Source: Salmonella enterica subsp. houtenae serovar Houten (lineage in GTDB: Bacteria; Pseudomonadota; Gammaproteobacteria; Enterobacterales; Enterobacteriaceae). Taken from it: DNA of 64,000 bases. The stretch's first letter is position 1; each line of letters starts with the position of its first letter. The position numbers and the translations under genes were made by a program. The notes beneath the pieces are model-generated. The model made no database searches. It was not told where the DNA came from and saw nothing but the letters and a program-made list of their open reading frames with translations. Shown here one piece after another: positions 30,424 through 40,506 of this stretch. The stretch spans positions 4,560,614 to 4,624,613 of the forward strand of contig LS483478.1 in NCBI GenBank assembly GCA_900478215.1, given 5' to 3'.

Positions 30424-30447
30424 GGCGGGGCGCTTCGCTTCCCCGCC
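30424..30447 (+). other. GC-rich stem-loop after mnmG
   Basis: GGCGGGG (30424-30430) pairs with CCCCGCC (30441-30447). It has no strong U tract and sits next to a REP-like unit; probably an mRNA 3'-end stabiliser or weak terminator. Confidence 0.5.
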
Positions 30448-30456
30448 CTAAAATTC

Positions 30457-30488
30457 GTAGGTCGGATGAGGCAACGCCGCCGTCCGGC
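30457..30488. repeat. REP-like palindrome, mnmG-rsmG spacer
   Basis: gtaggtcggatgaggcaacg followed by gccgtccggc: the familiar imperfect palindrome of enteric REP/BIME units. It ends just before the rsmG ribosome site. Confidence 0.7.
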
Positions 30489-30511
30489 AAGGAAAACTAC
30501 AGGTATCTACC

Positions 30512-31135
30512 GTGCTCAACAAACTTTCTCGCCTGCTGGATGAGGCTGGCATTTCGCTTACCGATCACCAGAAAACGCTGCTGGTTGCCTACGTTGATAT
30601 GCTGCATAAATGGAATAAAGCCTATAACCTGACGTCCGTTCGCGATCCGGCTGAAATGGTCGTTCGCCACATCCTCGACAGCATAGTCGTTGCGCCGTAT
30701 CTCCAGGGGCAGCGGTTTATCGATGTAGGAACAGGACCGGGGTTGCCGGGCATCCCGCTGGCTATTGTTCTCCCTGACGCGCATTTCACCTTACTCGACA
30801 GCCTGGGCAAGCGGGTGCGTTTTCTGCGTCAGGTCCAGCACGAACTGAGACTGGAAAACATCACGCCGGTTCAAAGCCGCGTTGAAGCCTATCCCTCCGA
30901 ACCGCCGTTTGATGGTGTTATCAGCCGCGCTTTCGCATCGTTGAATGATATGGTGAGCTGGTGTCACCATCTGCCGGGAGAGAAAGGGCGTTTTTATGCA
31001 TTAAAAGGACAATTGCCAGAGGATGAAATTGCCTCACTGCCTGACGAATTTAGCGTCGAATCTGTTGAAAAATTACGCGTTCCGCAACTGGAAGGCGAGC
31101 GGCATCTGGTGATTATTAAGTCAAACAAAGTTTAA
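30512..31135 (+). CDS. rsmG: 16S rRNA m7G527 methyltransferase RsmG
   Basis: A 207-residue class I SAM methyltransferase (formerly GidB). The SAM-binding loop is FIDVGTGPGLPGIPLAI at about 70-86. It methylates N7 of G527 of 16S rRNA; loss gives low-level streptomycin resistance. GTG start at 30512 (MLNKLSRLLDEAGI), with AGGTATCTACC-type spacing upstream. It follows mnmG and precedes the atp operon by 615 bases. Confidence 0.95.
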   Translation: MLNKLSRLLDEAGISLTDHQKTLLVAYVDMLHKWNKAYNLTSVRDPAEMVVRHILDSIVVAPYLQGQRFIDVGTGPGLPGIPLAIVLPDAHFTLLDSLGKRVRFLRQVQHELRLENITPVQSRVEAYPSEPPFDGVISRAFASLNDMVSWCHHLPGEKGRFYALKGQLPEDEIASLPDEFSVESVEKLRVPQLEGERHLVIIKSNKV

Positions 31136-31632
31136 TTTTTATCAAAAAAAATAGAAAAAAAACGCCGCGGCTTGTGTTAAAAATCGACAAGCATAACGCA
31201 TTTCAGCGTTGTTACATTTAACCCTGAATTTACGGTTTCGTTTCAACATTACAACGCCGCTGCTTTTGTTAAAACAGAGAGTAATCAACTTTGTAAATAT
31301 CAGCCTGCTAAAAATCGAATCGAAAAATCACTTTTGCTTGTTAAATTTTTATTATAAATGTCAATGGGGCGTTTTAAAGGTGTAAGCCGGTATTTTTAAA
31401 ACAGTCCCTGGTTTTACGCTTAAATATCAAAAAGATGAAAAGGCATGAATTGACACGTAAATGAATTGCGTAAGCGTGAATATGTTTAATATGTGATCTG
31501 GTGCACGCTTTATCGCCAGTGTTTTCGCGCTATTTGCAGTTTTGTACGATCGTTCACACTTTGGCTAAAAGTTAAAAAGGCGGGCCAGAGAAAAATATTT
31601 AAACATTTATTCACTTTTTGGCTACTTATTGT
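31136..31632. other. Long A/T-rich leader region upstream of the atp operon
   Basis: About 500 bases without a credible gene. It is rich in A and T runs and contains a CRP-like half-site at 31492-31507 (TGTGATCTGGTGCACG, second half degenerate). No terminator with a clear U tract follows rsmG, so some read-through into atp is possible. Confidence 0.6.
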
Positions 31633-31660
31633 TTGAAATCACGGGGGCGCACCGTATAAT
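31633..31660 (+). promoter_or_regulatory. atp operon promoter
   Basis: -35 TTGAAA (31633-31638), 16-base spacer and a perfect -10 TATAAT (31655-31660), about 90 bases before atpI. It matches the position and sequence of the main atp promoter in E. coli. Confidence 0.85.
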
Positions 31661-31750
31661 TTGACCGCTTTTTGATGCTTGACTCTAAGTCTTAAAGAAC
31701 GTTTTATACGACACGCGGCATACCTCGAAATGAGCAGGAGTAAAAACGTG

Positions 31751-32131
31751 ATGTCTGTGTCGCTCGTGAGTCGAAACGTTGCTCGTAAGCTTCTGTTCAT
31801 TCAGTTTCTGGCGGTAATAGCAAGTGGCTTGCTGTTTTGCCTCAAAGACCCCTTATGGGGCATCTCCGCAGTATGTGGGGGATTGGCAGTGGCACTGCCT
31901 AATATGTTGTTTATGATATTTGCCTGGCGTCACCAGGCGCATACACCTGCTAAGGGCCGCGTGTCCTGGACTTTCGCCTTCGGTGAAGCCTTCAAGGTGT
32001 TAGCGATGCTGGTTTTACTGGTGGTGGCGTTGGCGGTTTTAAAGGCGGTGTTTTTGCCGCTGATCGTTACGTGGGTTTTGGTGCTGGTGGTTCAGATACT
32101 GGCGCCGGCTGTAATTAACAACAAAGGGTAA
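31751..32131 (+). CDS. atpI: ATP synthase accessory protein AtpI
   Basis: A 126-residue inner-membrane protein with four hydrophobic segments, first gene of the atp operon. AtpI aids assembly or stability of the c-ring in several bacteria and is not an essential subunit. I start at ATG 31751 (MSVSLVSRNVARKL); GTG 31748, one codon earlier, has better spacing from AGGAG at 31736-31740 and cannot be excluded. The frame extends further upstream without support. Confidence 0.9.
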   Translation: MSVSLVSRNVARKLLFIQFLAVIASGLLFCLKDPLWGISAVCGGLAVALPNMLFMIFAWRHQAHTPAKGRVSWTFAFGEAFKVLAMLVLLVVALAVLKAVFLPLIVTWVLVLVVQILAPAVINNKG

Positions 32132-32139
32132 AAGGCATC

Positions 32140-32955
<816 letters not shown>

Positions 32956-33001
32956 TTTACCAACACTACTACGTTTTAACTGAAACAAACTGGAGACTGT
33001 C

Positions 33002-33241
<240 letters not shown>

Positions 33242-33300
33242 TAAGCGTTGCTTGAATTAAGAGCAATATCAGAAGGTTAACTAGATAGAGGCATTGTGCT

Positions 33301-33771
33301 GTGAATCTTAACGCAACAATCCTCGGCCAGGCCATCGCGTTTATTCTCTTTGTCTGGTTTTGCATGAAGTACGTATGGCCGCCGTTAATGGCTGCCATCG
33401 AGAAACGTCAGAAAGAAATTGCTGACGGTCTTGCTTCTGCTGAACGAGCACATAAGGATCTTGACCTTGCAAAGGCCAGCGCGACCGACCAGCTGAAAAA
33501 AGCGAAAGCGGAAGCTCAGGTAATCATCGAGCAGGCAAACAAACGCCGTGCTCAGATCCTGGACGAAGCCAAAACTGAAGCAGAGCAGGAACGTACTAAA
33601 ATCGTGGCGCAGGCGCAGGCGGAAATTGAAGCCGAGCGTAAACGCGCCCGTGAAGAGCTGCGTAAGCAAGTTGCTATCCTGGCTGTTGCTGGCGCCGAGA
33701 AGATCATCGAACGTTCCGTGGATGAAGCTGCTAACAGCGACATCGTGGATAAACTTGTCGCTGAACTGTAA
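33301..33771 (+). CDS. atpF: ATP synthase F0 subunit b
   Basis: A 156-residue peripheral-stalk protein. It has one N-terminal membrane helix (about 5-25), then a long charged coiled coil rich in Ala, Glu, Lys and Arg. It dimerises and links subunit a to delta. GTG start at 33301. Confidence 0.97.
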
Positions 33772-33785
33772 GGAGGGAGGGGCTG

Positions 33786-34319
33786 ATGTCTGAATTTGTT
33801 ACGGTAGCTCGCCCCTACGCCAAAGCAGCTTTTGACTTTGCCGTTGAACACCAAAGTGTAGAGCGCTGGCAGGATATGCTGGCGTTTGCCGCCGAGGTAA
33901 CCAAGAACGAACAAATGGCAGAGCTTCTCTCTGGCGCGCTGGCGCCGGAAACGCTCGCTGAGTCGTTTATCGCAGTCTGCGGTGAGCAGTTAGACGAAAA
34001 TGGCCAGAACCTGATTCGGGTGATGGCTGAAAATAATCGTCTGAACGCGCTCCCGGATGTTCTGGAGCAGTTTATTCACCTGCGTGCCGCCAGTGAAGCT
34101 ACCTCCGAGGTAGAAGTTACGTCGGCAACCGCATTGAGTGAAGAACAGCTTTCGAAAATCAGCGCCGCGATGGAAAAACGTCTGTCACGCAAAGTGAAGC
34201 TGAATTGCAAAATCGATAAGTCTGTAATGGCAGGCGTTATCATCCGGGCGGGTGATATGGTCATTGATGGCAGCGTACGCGGCCGTCTTGAGCGCCTTGC
34301 AGACGTCTTGCAGTCTTAA
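33786..34319 (+). CDS. atpH: ATP synthase F1 subunit delta
   Basis: A 177-residue soluble subunit ([20 protein letters not shown], the family signature near the N-terminus) that joins the b dimer to the top of the alpha3beta3 head. AAGGAGGG precedes the ATG. Twelve bases separate it from atpA. Confidence 0.97.
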
Positions 34320-34331
34320 GGGGACTGGAGC

Positions 34332-35873
34332 ATGCAACTGAATTCCACCGAAATCAGCGAACTGATCAAGCAGCGCATTGCTCAGTTCAATGTTGTGAGT
34401 GAAGCTCACAACGAAGGTACTATTGTTTCTGTAAGTGACGGTGTTATCCGCATTCACGGCCTGGCCGATTGTATGCAGGGTGAAATGATCTCCCTGCCGG
34501 GGAACCGTTACGCTATCGCACTGAACCTGGAGCGCGACTCTGTGGGTGCGGTAGTCATGGGGCCGTACGCTGACCTTGCCGAAGGCATGAAAGTTAAATG
34601 TACGGGTCGTATCCTGGAAGTTCCGGTTGGCCGTGGTCTGCTGGGACGTGTGGTAAACACCCTGGGTGCGCCAATCGACGGTAAAGGTCCGGTTGATAAT
34701 GACGGCTTCTCTGCCGTTGAAGCTATCGCGCCAGGCGTTATCGATCGTCAGTCTGTCGATCAGCCGGTGCAGACCGGTTATAAAGCCGTTGACTCCATGA
34801 TCCCAATCGGTCGTGGTCAGCGTGAACTGATTATCGGCGACCGTCAGACCGGTAAAACCGCGCTGGCTATCGACGCCATCATCAACCAGCGCGACTCCGG
34901 CATTAAATGTATCTATGTCGCTATCGGCCAGAAAGCGTCCACTATCTCTAACGTGGTGCGTAAACTGGAAGAACACGGCGCGCTGGCTAACACCATTGTT
35001 GTGGTGGCGACCGCGTCTGAATCCGCTGCGCTGCAATACCTGGCGCCGTATGCCGGTTGCGCAATGGGCGAATACTTCCGTGACCGCGGCGAAGATGCGC
35101 TGATCATTTACGATGACCTGTCCAAACAGGCTGTGGCCTACCGTCAGATCTCCCTGCTGCTCCGCCGTCCGCCTGGACGTGAAGCATTCCCGGGCGACGT
35201 ATTCTACCTCCACTCTCGTCTGCTGGAGCGTGCTGCGCGTGTTAACGCCGACTACGTCGACGCCTTCACCAAAGGTGAAGTGAAAGGGAAAACCGGTTCA
35301 CTGACCGCGCTGCCGATTATCGAAACGCAGGCAGGTGACGTTTCCGCGTTCGTTCCGACCAACGTAATTTCGATTACCGATGGTCAGATCTTCCTGGAAT
35401 CTAACCTGTTTAACGCCGGTATTCGTCCTGCGGTTAACCCGGGTATCTCGGTATCCCGTGTAGGTGGCGCAGCCCAGACCAAGATCATGAAAAAACTGTC
35501 CGGTGGTATTCGTACCGCGCTGGCGCAGTATCGTGAACTGGCGGCATTCTCTCAGTTTGCATCCGACCTTGACGATGCCACCCGTAAACAGCTTGACCAC
35601 GGTCAGAAAGTGACCGAGCTGCTGAAACAGAAACAGTATGCGCCGATGTCCGTCGCGCAGCAGTCTCTGGTTCTGTTCGCAGCAGAACGTGGTTATCTGG
35701 CGGATGTCGAACTGGCGAAAATCGGTAGCTTCGAAGCCGCACTGCTGGCTTACGTCGACCGTGATCACGCTCCGCTGATGCAAGAGATCAACCAGTCCGG
35801 TGGCTATAACGACGAAATCGAAGGCAAGCTGAAAGGCATCCTCGATTCCTTCAAAGCAACCCAGTCCTGGTAA
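34332..35873 (+). CDS. atpA: ATP synthase F1 subunit alpha
   Basis: A 513-residue non-catalytic nucleotide-binding subunit. Walker A GDRQTGKT is at about 169-176 and the arginine finger region is NPGISVSRVGGAAQ. Three copies alternate with beta. A 342-codon open frame on the opposite strand (34185-35213) is a shadow of codon bias and not a gene. Confidence 0.98.
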   Translation: MQLNSTEISELIKQRIAQFNVVSEAHNEGTIVSVSDGVIRIHGLADCMQGEMISLPGNRYAIALNLERDSVGAVVMGPYADLAEGMKVKCTGRILEVPVGRGLLGRVVNTLGAPIDGKGPVDNDGFSAVEAIAPGVIDRQSVDQPVQTGYKAVDSMIPIGRGQRELIIGDRQTGKTALAIDAIINQRDSGIKCIYVAIGQKASTISNVVRKLEEHGALANTIVVVATASESAALQYLAPYAGCAMGEYFRDRGEDALIIYDDLSKQAVAYRQISLLLRRPPGREAFPGDVFYLHSRLLERAARVNADYVDAFTKGEVKGKTGSLTALPIIETQAGDVSAFVPTNVISITDGQIFLESNLFNAGIRPAVNPGISVSRVGGAAQTKIMKKLSGGIRTALAQYRELAAFSQFASDLDDATRKQLDHGQKVTELLKQKQYAPMSVAQQSLVLFAAERGYLADVELAKIGSFEAALLAYVDRDHAPLMQEINQSGGYNDEIEGKLKGILDSFKATQSW

Positions 35874-35923
35874 CGTCTGGCGGCTTGCCTTAGGGCAGGC
35901 CGCAAGGCATTGAGGAGAAGCTC

Positions 35924-36787
35924 ATGGCCGGCGCAAAAGAGATACGTAGTAAGATCGCAAGCGTCCAGAACACGCAAAAGATCACTAAAGCGATGGAGAT
36001 GGTCGCCGCTTCCAAAATGCGTAAATCGCAGGATCGCATGGCGGCCAGCCGTCCTTATGCAGAGACCATGCGCAAAGTGATTGGTCACCTTGCGAACGGT
36101 AATCTGGAATATAAGCACCCCTACCTGGAAGAGCGCGACGTTAAACGCGTGGGCTACCTGGTAGTGTCGACCGACCGTGGTTTGTGCGGCGGCTTGAACA
36201 TTAACCTGTTCAAAAAGCTGCTGGCGGATATGAAGGCATGGTCCGATAAAGGCGTTCAGTGCGAACTCGCAATGATCGGCTCTAAGGGCGTGTCATTCTT
36301 TAATTCCGTAGGCGGCAACGTTGTCGCTCAGGTGACAGGTATGGGGGATAACCCTTCTCTGTCCGAACTGATCGGTCCGGTTAAAGTGATGTTGCAGGCC
36401 TACGACGAAGGCCGTCTGGACAAGCTTTACATTGTCAGCAACAAATTTATTAACACCATGTCTCAGGTGCCGACGATCACTCAACTGCTGCCGCTGCCGG
36501 CGTCAGAAGATGATGATCTGAAGCGTAAGGCCTGGGATTACCTGTATGAGCCAGACCCGAAAGCGCTGCTGGATACTCTCCTGCGTCGTTATGTGGAGTC
36601 TCAGGTTTATCAGGGCGTGGTAGAAAACCTGGCCAGCGAGCAGGCCGCACGAATGGTGGCGATGAAAGCCGCAACCGATAATGGCGGCAGCCTGATTAAA
36701 GAGCTGCAGTTGGTATACAACAAAGCTCGTCAGGCCAGCATTACTCAGGAACTCACCGAGATCGTCTCGGGGGCCGCCGCGGTTTAA
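35924..36787 (+). CDS. atpG: ATP synthase F1 subunit gamma
   Basis: A 287-residue central rotor shaft. The N-terminal [20 protein letters not shown] and C-terminal [19 protein letters not shown] helices form the coiled coil inside the alpha3beta3 head. In the usual operon position between atpA and atpD. Confidence 0.97.
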
Positions 36788-36813
36788 CCAGGTTATTTCG
36801 TAGAGGATTTAAG

Positions 36814-38196
36814 ATGGCTACTGGAAAGATTGTCCAGGTAATCGGCGCCGTGGTCGACGTCGAGTTCCCTCAGGATGCCGTACCACGCGTGTACGATGCT
36901 CTTGAGGTGCAGAATGGTAATGAGAAGCTGGTGCTGGAAGTTCAGCAGCAGCTTGGCGGCGGTATCGTACGTACCATCGCGATGGGGTCTTCTGACGGTC
37001 TGCGTCGCGGTCTGGATGTAAAAGATCTCGAACACCCGATCGAAGTCCCGGTAGGTAAAGCTACGCTGGGTCGTATCATGAACGTCCTGGGCGAACCGGT
37101 CGATATGAAAGGCGAGATCGGCGAAGAAGAGCGTTGGGCGATTCACCGCGCTGCGCCGTCCTACGAAGAGTTGTCAAACTCTCAGGAACTGCTGGAAACC
37201 GGTATCAAAGTTATCGACCTGATGTGTCCGTTCGCGAAGGGCGGTAAAGTCGGTCTGTTCGGTGGCGCGGGTGTAGGTAAAACCGTAAACATGATGGAGC
37301 TTATCCGTAACATCGCGATCGAGCACTCCGGTTACTCCGTGTTTGCGGGCGTAGGTGAACGTACTCGTGAGGGTAACGACTTCTACCACGAAATGACCGA
37401 CTCCAACGTTATCGATAAAGTATCCCTGGTGTATGGTCAGATGAACGAGCCGCCGGGAAACCGTCTGCGCGTTGCATTGACCGGCCTGACCATGGCGGAA
37501 AAATTCCGTGACGAAGGTCGTGATGTTCTGCTGTTCGTCGATAACATCTATCGTTACACCCTGGCCGGTACGGAAGTATCCGCACTGCTGGGTCGTATGC
37601 CTTCCGCGGTAGGTTATCAGCCGACGCTGGCGGAAGAGATGGGCGTTCTGCAGGAACGTATCACCTCCACCAAGACCGGTTCTATCACCTCCGTACAGGC
37701 GGTATACGTACCGGCGGATGACTTGACTGACCCATCCCCAGCCACCACCTTTGCGCACTTAGATGCCACCGTGGTACTGAGCCGTCAGATCGCATCCTTG
37801 GGTATCTATCCGGCCGTTGACCCGCTGGACTCCACCAGCCGTCAGTTAGACCCGCTGGTGGTAGGTCAGGAACACTACGACACCGCGCGTGGCGTTCAGT
37901 CCATCCTGCAGCGTTATCAGGAACTGAAAGACATCATCGCCATCCTGGGTATGGATGAACTGTCTGAAGAAGATAAACTGGTGGTAGCGCGTGCTCGTAA
38001 GATCCAGCGCTTCCTGTCCCAGCCGTTCTTCGTGGCGGAAGTATTTACCGGTTCTCCGGGCAAATACGTCTCCCTGAAAGACACCATCCGTGGTTTTAAA
38101 GGCATCATGGAAGGCGAATACGATCACCTGCCGGAGCAGGCGTTCTACATGGTCGGTTCCATCGACGAAGCCGTGGAAAAAGCCAAAAAACTTTAA
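36814..38196 (+). CDS. atpD: ATP synthase F1 subunit beta
   Basis: A 460-residue catalytic subunit. P-loop GGAGVGKT is at about 149-156, the catalytic glutamate region is [14 protein letters not shown], and the DELSEED-region motif is [12 protein letters not shown]. It makes ATP from ADP and phosphate as the gamma shaft turns. Confidence 0.98.
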
Positions 38197-38216
38197 CGCC
38201 TTAATCGGAGGGTGAT

Positions 38217-38636
38217 ATGGCAATGACTTACCACCTGGATGTCGTCAGCGCGGAGCAACAAATGTTCTCCGGTCTGGTCGAGAAAATCCAGGTTACGGGT
38301 AGCGAAGGCGAGCTGGGGATTTACCCGGGGCACGCGCCGCTGCTCACCGCCATTAAGCCTGGTATGATTCGCATCGTTAAGCAGCACGGTCATGAAGAGT
38401 TTATCTATCTGTCCGGCGGCATTCTGGAAGTGCAGCCTGGCACCGTGACCGTTCTGGCGGATACCGCGATTCGCGGTCAGGATCTCGACGAAGCGCGAGC
38501 CCTGGAAGCGAAGCGTAAAGCCGAAGAGCACATTAAGAGCTCGCACGGTGACGTGGATTACGCTCAGGCGTCTGCGGAACTGGCCAAAGCGATCGCTAAA
38601 CTGCGCGTTATCGAGTTGACCAAAAAAGCGATGTAA
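38217..38636 (+). CDS. atpC: ATP synthase F1 subunit epsilon
   Basis: A 139-residue subunit with an N-terminal beta-sandwich and a C-terminal helical hairpin. It binds gamma and can inhibit ATP hydrolysis. Last gene of the operon, 17 bases before a hairpin terminator. Confidence 0.97.
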   Translation: MAMTYHLDVVSAEQQMFSGLVEKIQVTGSEGELGIYPGHAPLLTAIKPGMIRIVKQHGHEEFIYLSGGILEVQPGTVTVLADTAIRGQDLDEARALEAKRKAEEHIKSSHGDVDYAQASAELAKAIAKLRVIELTKKAM

Positions 38637-38653
38637 CACCGGCTTGAAAGCAT

Positions 38654-38686
38654 AAAACCAGTCTGATTGCGGACTGGTTTTTTTTT
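38654..38686 (+). terminator. atp operon terminator
   Basis: AAAACCAGTC pairs with GACTGGTTTT, followed by an uninterrupted T run (to 38686). A strong rho-independent terminator directly after atpC. Confidence 0.93.
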
Positions 38687-38868
38687 ACCTGTCGTTTATG
38701 TCCCATGCCGCATCTTACTTCATGGCTCAAAAAAATAGCAAAAACATCACCCTAACGCTTTAATCAAGGTATAGCGCGACTTTTCACAAGACAAATACCG
38801 CGCCAATGGTCGAAAATATTGCTATCACCGTCGGAGGAACCCCGCGATTGAGCGTTTTATCCTCCTTC

Positions 38869-38917
38869 CATTTCACGATGAAAAAAATGTAGTATTTTCA
38901 AAGTGAAACGGTATAAA
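38869..38917 (+). promoter_or_regulatory. Candidate glmU promoter with NagC-like site
   Basis: CATTTCACGATGAAAAAAATG (38869-38889) has the ATTTC...GAAA layout of NagC sites, and TATAAA (38912-38917) is a possible -10 box 30 bases before glmU. NagC activates glmUS in E. coli. The rest of the 310-base atpC-glmU gap holds only the atp terminator. Site assignment is by eye. Confidence 0.45.
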
Positions 38918-38946
38918 TTCGTTCTCAAATTACAGTCAGGATGCGT

Positions 38947-40317
38947 ATGTTAAACAGTGCTATGAGCGTAGTGATCCTTGCCGCAGGTAAAGGCACGCGC
39001 ATGTATTCCGATATTCCTAAAGTGCTGCACACGCTTGCAGGTAAAGCAATGGTGCAGCATGTTATTGATGCTGCTAATGAATTAGGCGCCTCACAGGTAC
39101 ATCTGGTCTACGGCCATGGTGGCGATCTGCTTAAACAGACGCTGAAAAACGATAACCTGAACTGGGTGCTTCAGGCGGAACAGTTGGGAACAGGTCATGC
39201 GATGCAGCAGGCCGCGCCCTTCTTTAGCGACGATGAAGATATTTTAATGCTTTACGGCGACGTGCCGCTGATTTCGGTTGAAACCTTACAGCGCTTGCGT
39301 GATGCAAAACCACAGGGCGGTATTGGGTTATTAACCGTGAAGCTGGACGATCCGAGCGGCTATGGTCGTATTACGCGCGAAAACGGTAAAGTGACCGGCA
39401 TCGTTGAACACAAAGACGCCACTGATGAACAGCGTCAGATCCAGGAAATTAACACCGGTATTCTGATCGCCAACGGCGCGGACATGAAACGCTGGTTGGC
39501 TAAGCTGACTAACAATAATGCGCAAGGTGAATATTACATCACTGATATCATTGCGCTGGCTTATCATGAAGGGCGGGAAATCGCCGCGGTGCATCCGGCC
39601 CGCATCAGTGAAACTGACGGGGTGAATAACCGTCTGCAGCTTTCTCGTCTGGAGCGTATTTACCAGGCCGAGCAGGCAGAGAAACTGCTGCTGGCAGGAG
39701 TGATGCTGCGTGATCCGGCACGTTTTGATCTGCGCGGTAATCTGGCTCACGGGCGCGATGTGGAAATTGACACTAACGTTATTATCGAAGGTAACGTGAC
39801 GCTTGGTCATCGGGTGAGGATTGGCGCGGGCTGCATTATCAAAAACAGCGAGATTGGTGATGACTGTGAAATCAGCCCCTATAGCGTGGTGGAAAACGCA
39901 CGCTTAGAGCCGGCCTGTACCATCGGTCCGTTCGCCCGCCTGCGTCCTGGCGCTGAGTTGTTAGCGGGCGCTCACGTCGGCAACTTCGTTGAAATGAAAA
40001 AAGCGCGCCTCGGCAAAGGTTCTAAAGCTGGTCATCTGACCTACCTGGGCGATGCGGATATTGGCGACAACGTGAATATCGGCGCGGGGACCATCACCTG
40101 TAATTACGATGGCGCGAACAAATTCAAAACGGTTATTGGCGATGATGTTTTTGTCGGCTCCGATACTCAACTGGTGGCGCCTGTTACTGTTGGTAAAGGG
40201 GCGACTATTGCCGCAGGCACAACCGTCACCCGCGACATTGCCGATAATGAACTGGTACTAAGCCGCGTACCACAGGTGCACAAACAGGGCTGGCAGCGTC
40301 CGGTAAAGAAAAAATGA
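38947..40317 (+). CDS. glmU: Bifunctional UDP-GlcNAc pyrophosphorylase / GlcN-1-P acetyltransferase
   Basis: A 456-residue two-domain enzyme. The N-terminal nucleotidyltransferase carries LAAGKGTRM at about 11-19. The C-terminal left-handed beta-helix of hexapeptide repeats ends in the acetyltransferase active site (KAGHLTYLGDA; NIGAGTITCNYDG). It supplies UDP-GlcNAc for peptidoglycan and LPS. I start at ATG 38947 by comparison with E. coli; ATG 38941, two codons earlier, is the alternative. Confidence 0.96.
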   Translation: MLNSAMSVVILAAGKGTRMYSDIPKVLHTLAGKAMVQHVIDAANELGASQVHLVYGHGGDLLKQTLKNDNLNWVLQAEQLGTGHAMQQAAPFFSDDEDILMLYGDVPLISVETLQRLRDAKPQGGIGLLTVKLDDPSGYGRITRENGKVTGIVEHKDATDEQRQIQEINTGILIANGADMKRWLAKLTNNNAQGEYYITDIIALAYHEGREIAAVHPARISETDGVNNRLQLSRLERIYQAEQAEKLLLAGVMLRDPARFDLRGNLAHGRDVEIDTNVIIEGNVTLGHRVRIGAGCIIKNSEIGDDCEISPYSVVENARLEPACTIGPFARLRPGAELLAGAHVGNFVEMKKARLGKGSKAGHLTYLGDADIGDNVNIGAGTITCNYDGANKFKTVIGDDVFVGSDTQLVAPVTVGKGATIAAGTTVTRDIADNELVLSRVPQVHKQGWQRPVKKK

Positions 40318-40321
40318 TTTT

Positions 40322-40352
40322 GTAGGCCGGATAAGCGTCAGCGCCATCCGGC
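40322..40352. repeat. REP element between glmU and glmS
   Basis: GTAGGCCGGATAAGCG followed by GCGCCATCCGGC: a well-preserved REP palindrome. Confidence 0.85.
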
Positions 40353-40506
40353 AGACATGGCATGAGGCGGTAAAAATATATCGCCCGCCAATACGCAGTA
40401 CTTATAACAATAACCCCACTCTCTACAAGGCTCGGGGTGCCCGAACATACGGGCATACAGGTCAGCGACAACGCATGGCGTAATGCCATAATCAGGAAAT
40501 TAAATT
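40353..40506 (+). promoter_or_regulatory. glmS 5' untranslated region
   Basis: A 154-base leader between the REP and glmS. In enterobacteria the glmUS transcript is cut near the glmU stop and the glmS leader is opened for translation by pairing with the small RNA GlmZ. The stretch at 40430-40465 can fold (ctcggggtgcccgaac; acgggc). The GlmZ pairing is established for E. coli; I infer it here from sequence similarity of the leader. Confidence 0.5.

Noticed and set aside
34185..35213. 342-codon open frame on the minus strand opposite atpH/atpA
   Set aside because: It mirrors the coding frame of atpA, has no ribosome site or recognisable domain, and long antisense frames are common opposite genes with strong codon bias.
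35298..38223. Antisense frames of 100-200 codons opposite atpA and atpD
   Set aside because: Same explanation as for other shadow frames; no start signals and no conserved features.
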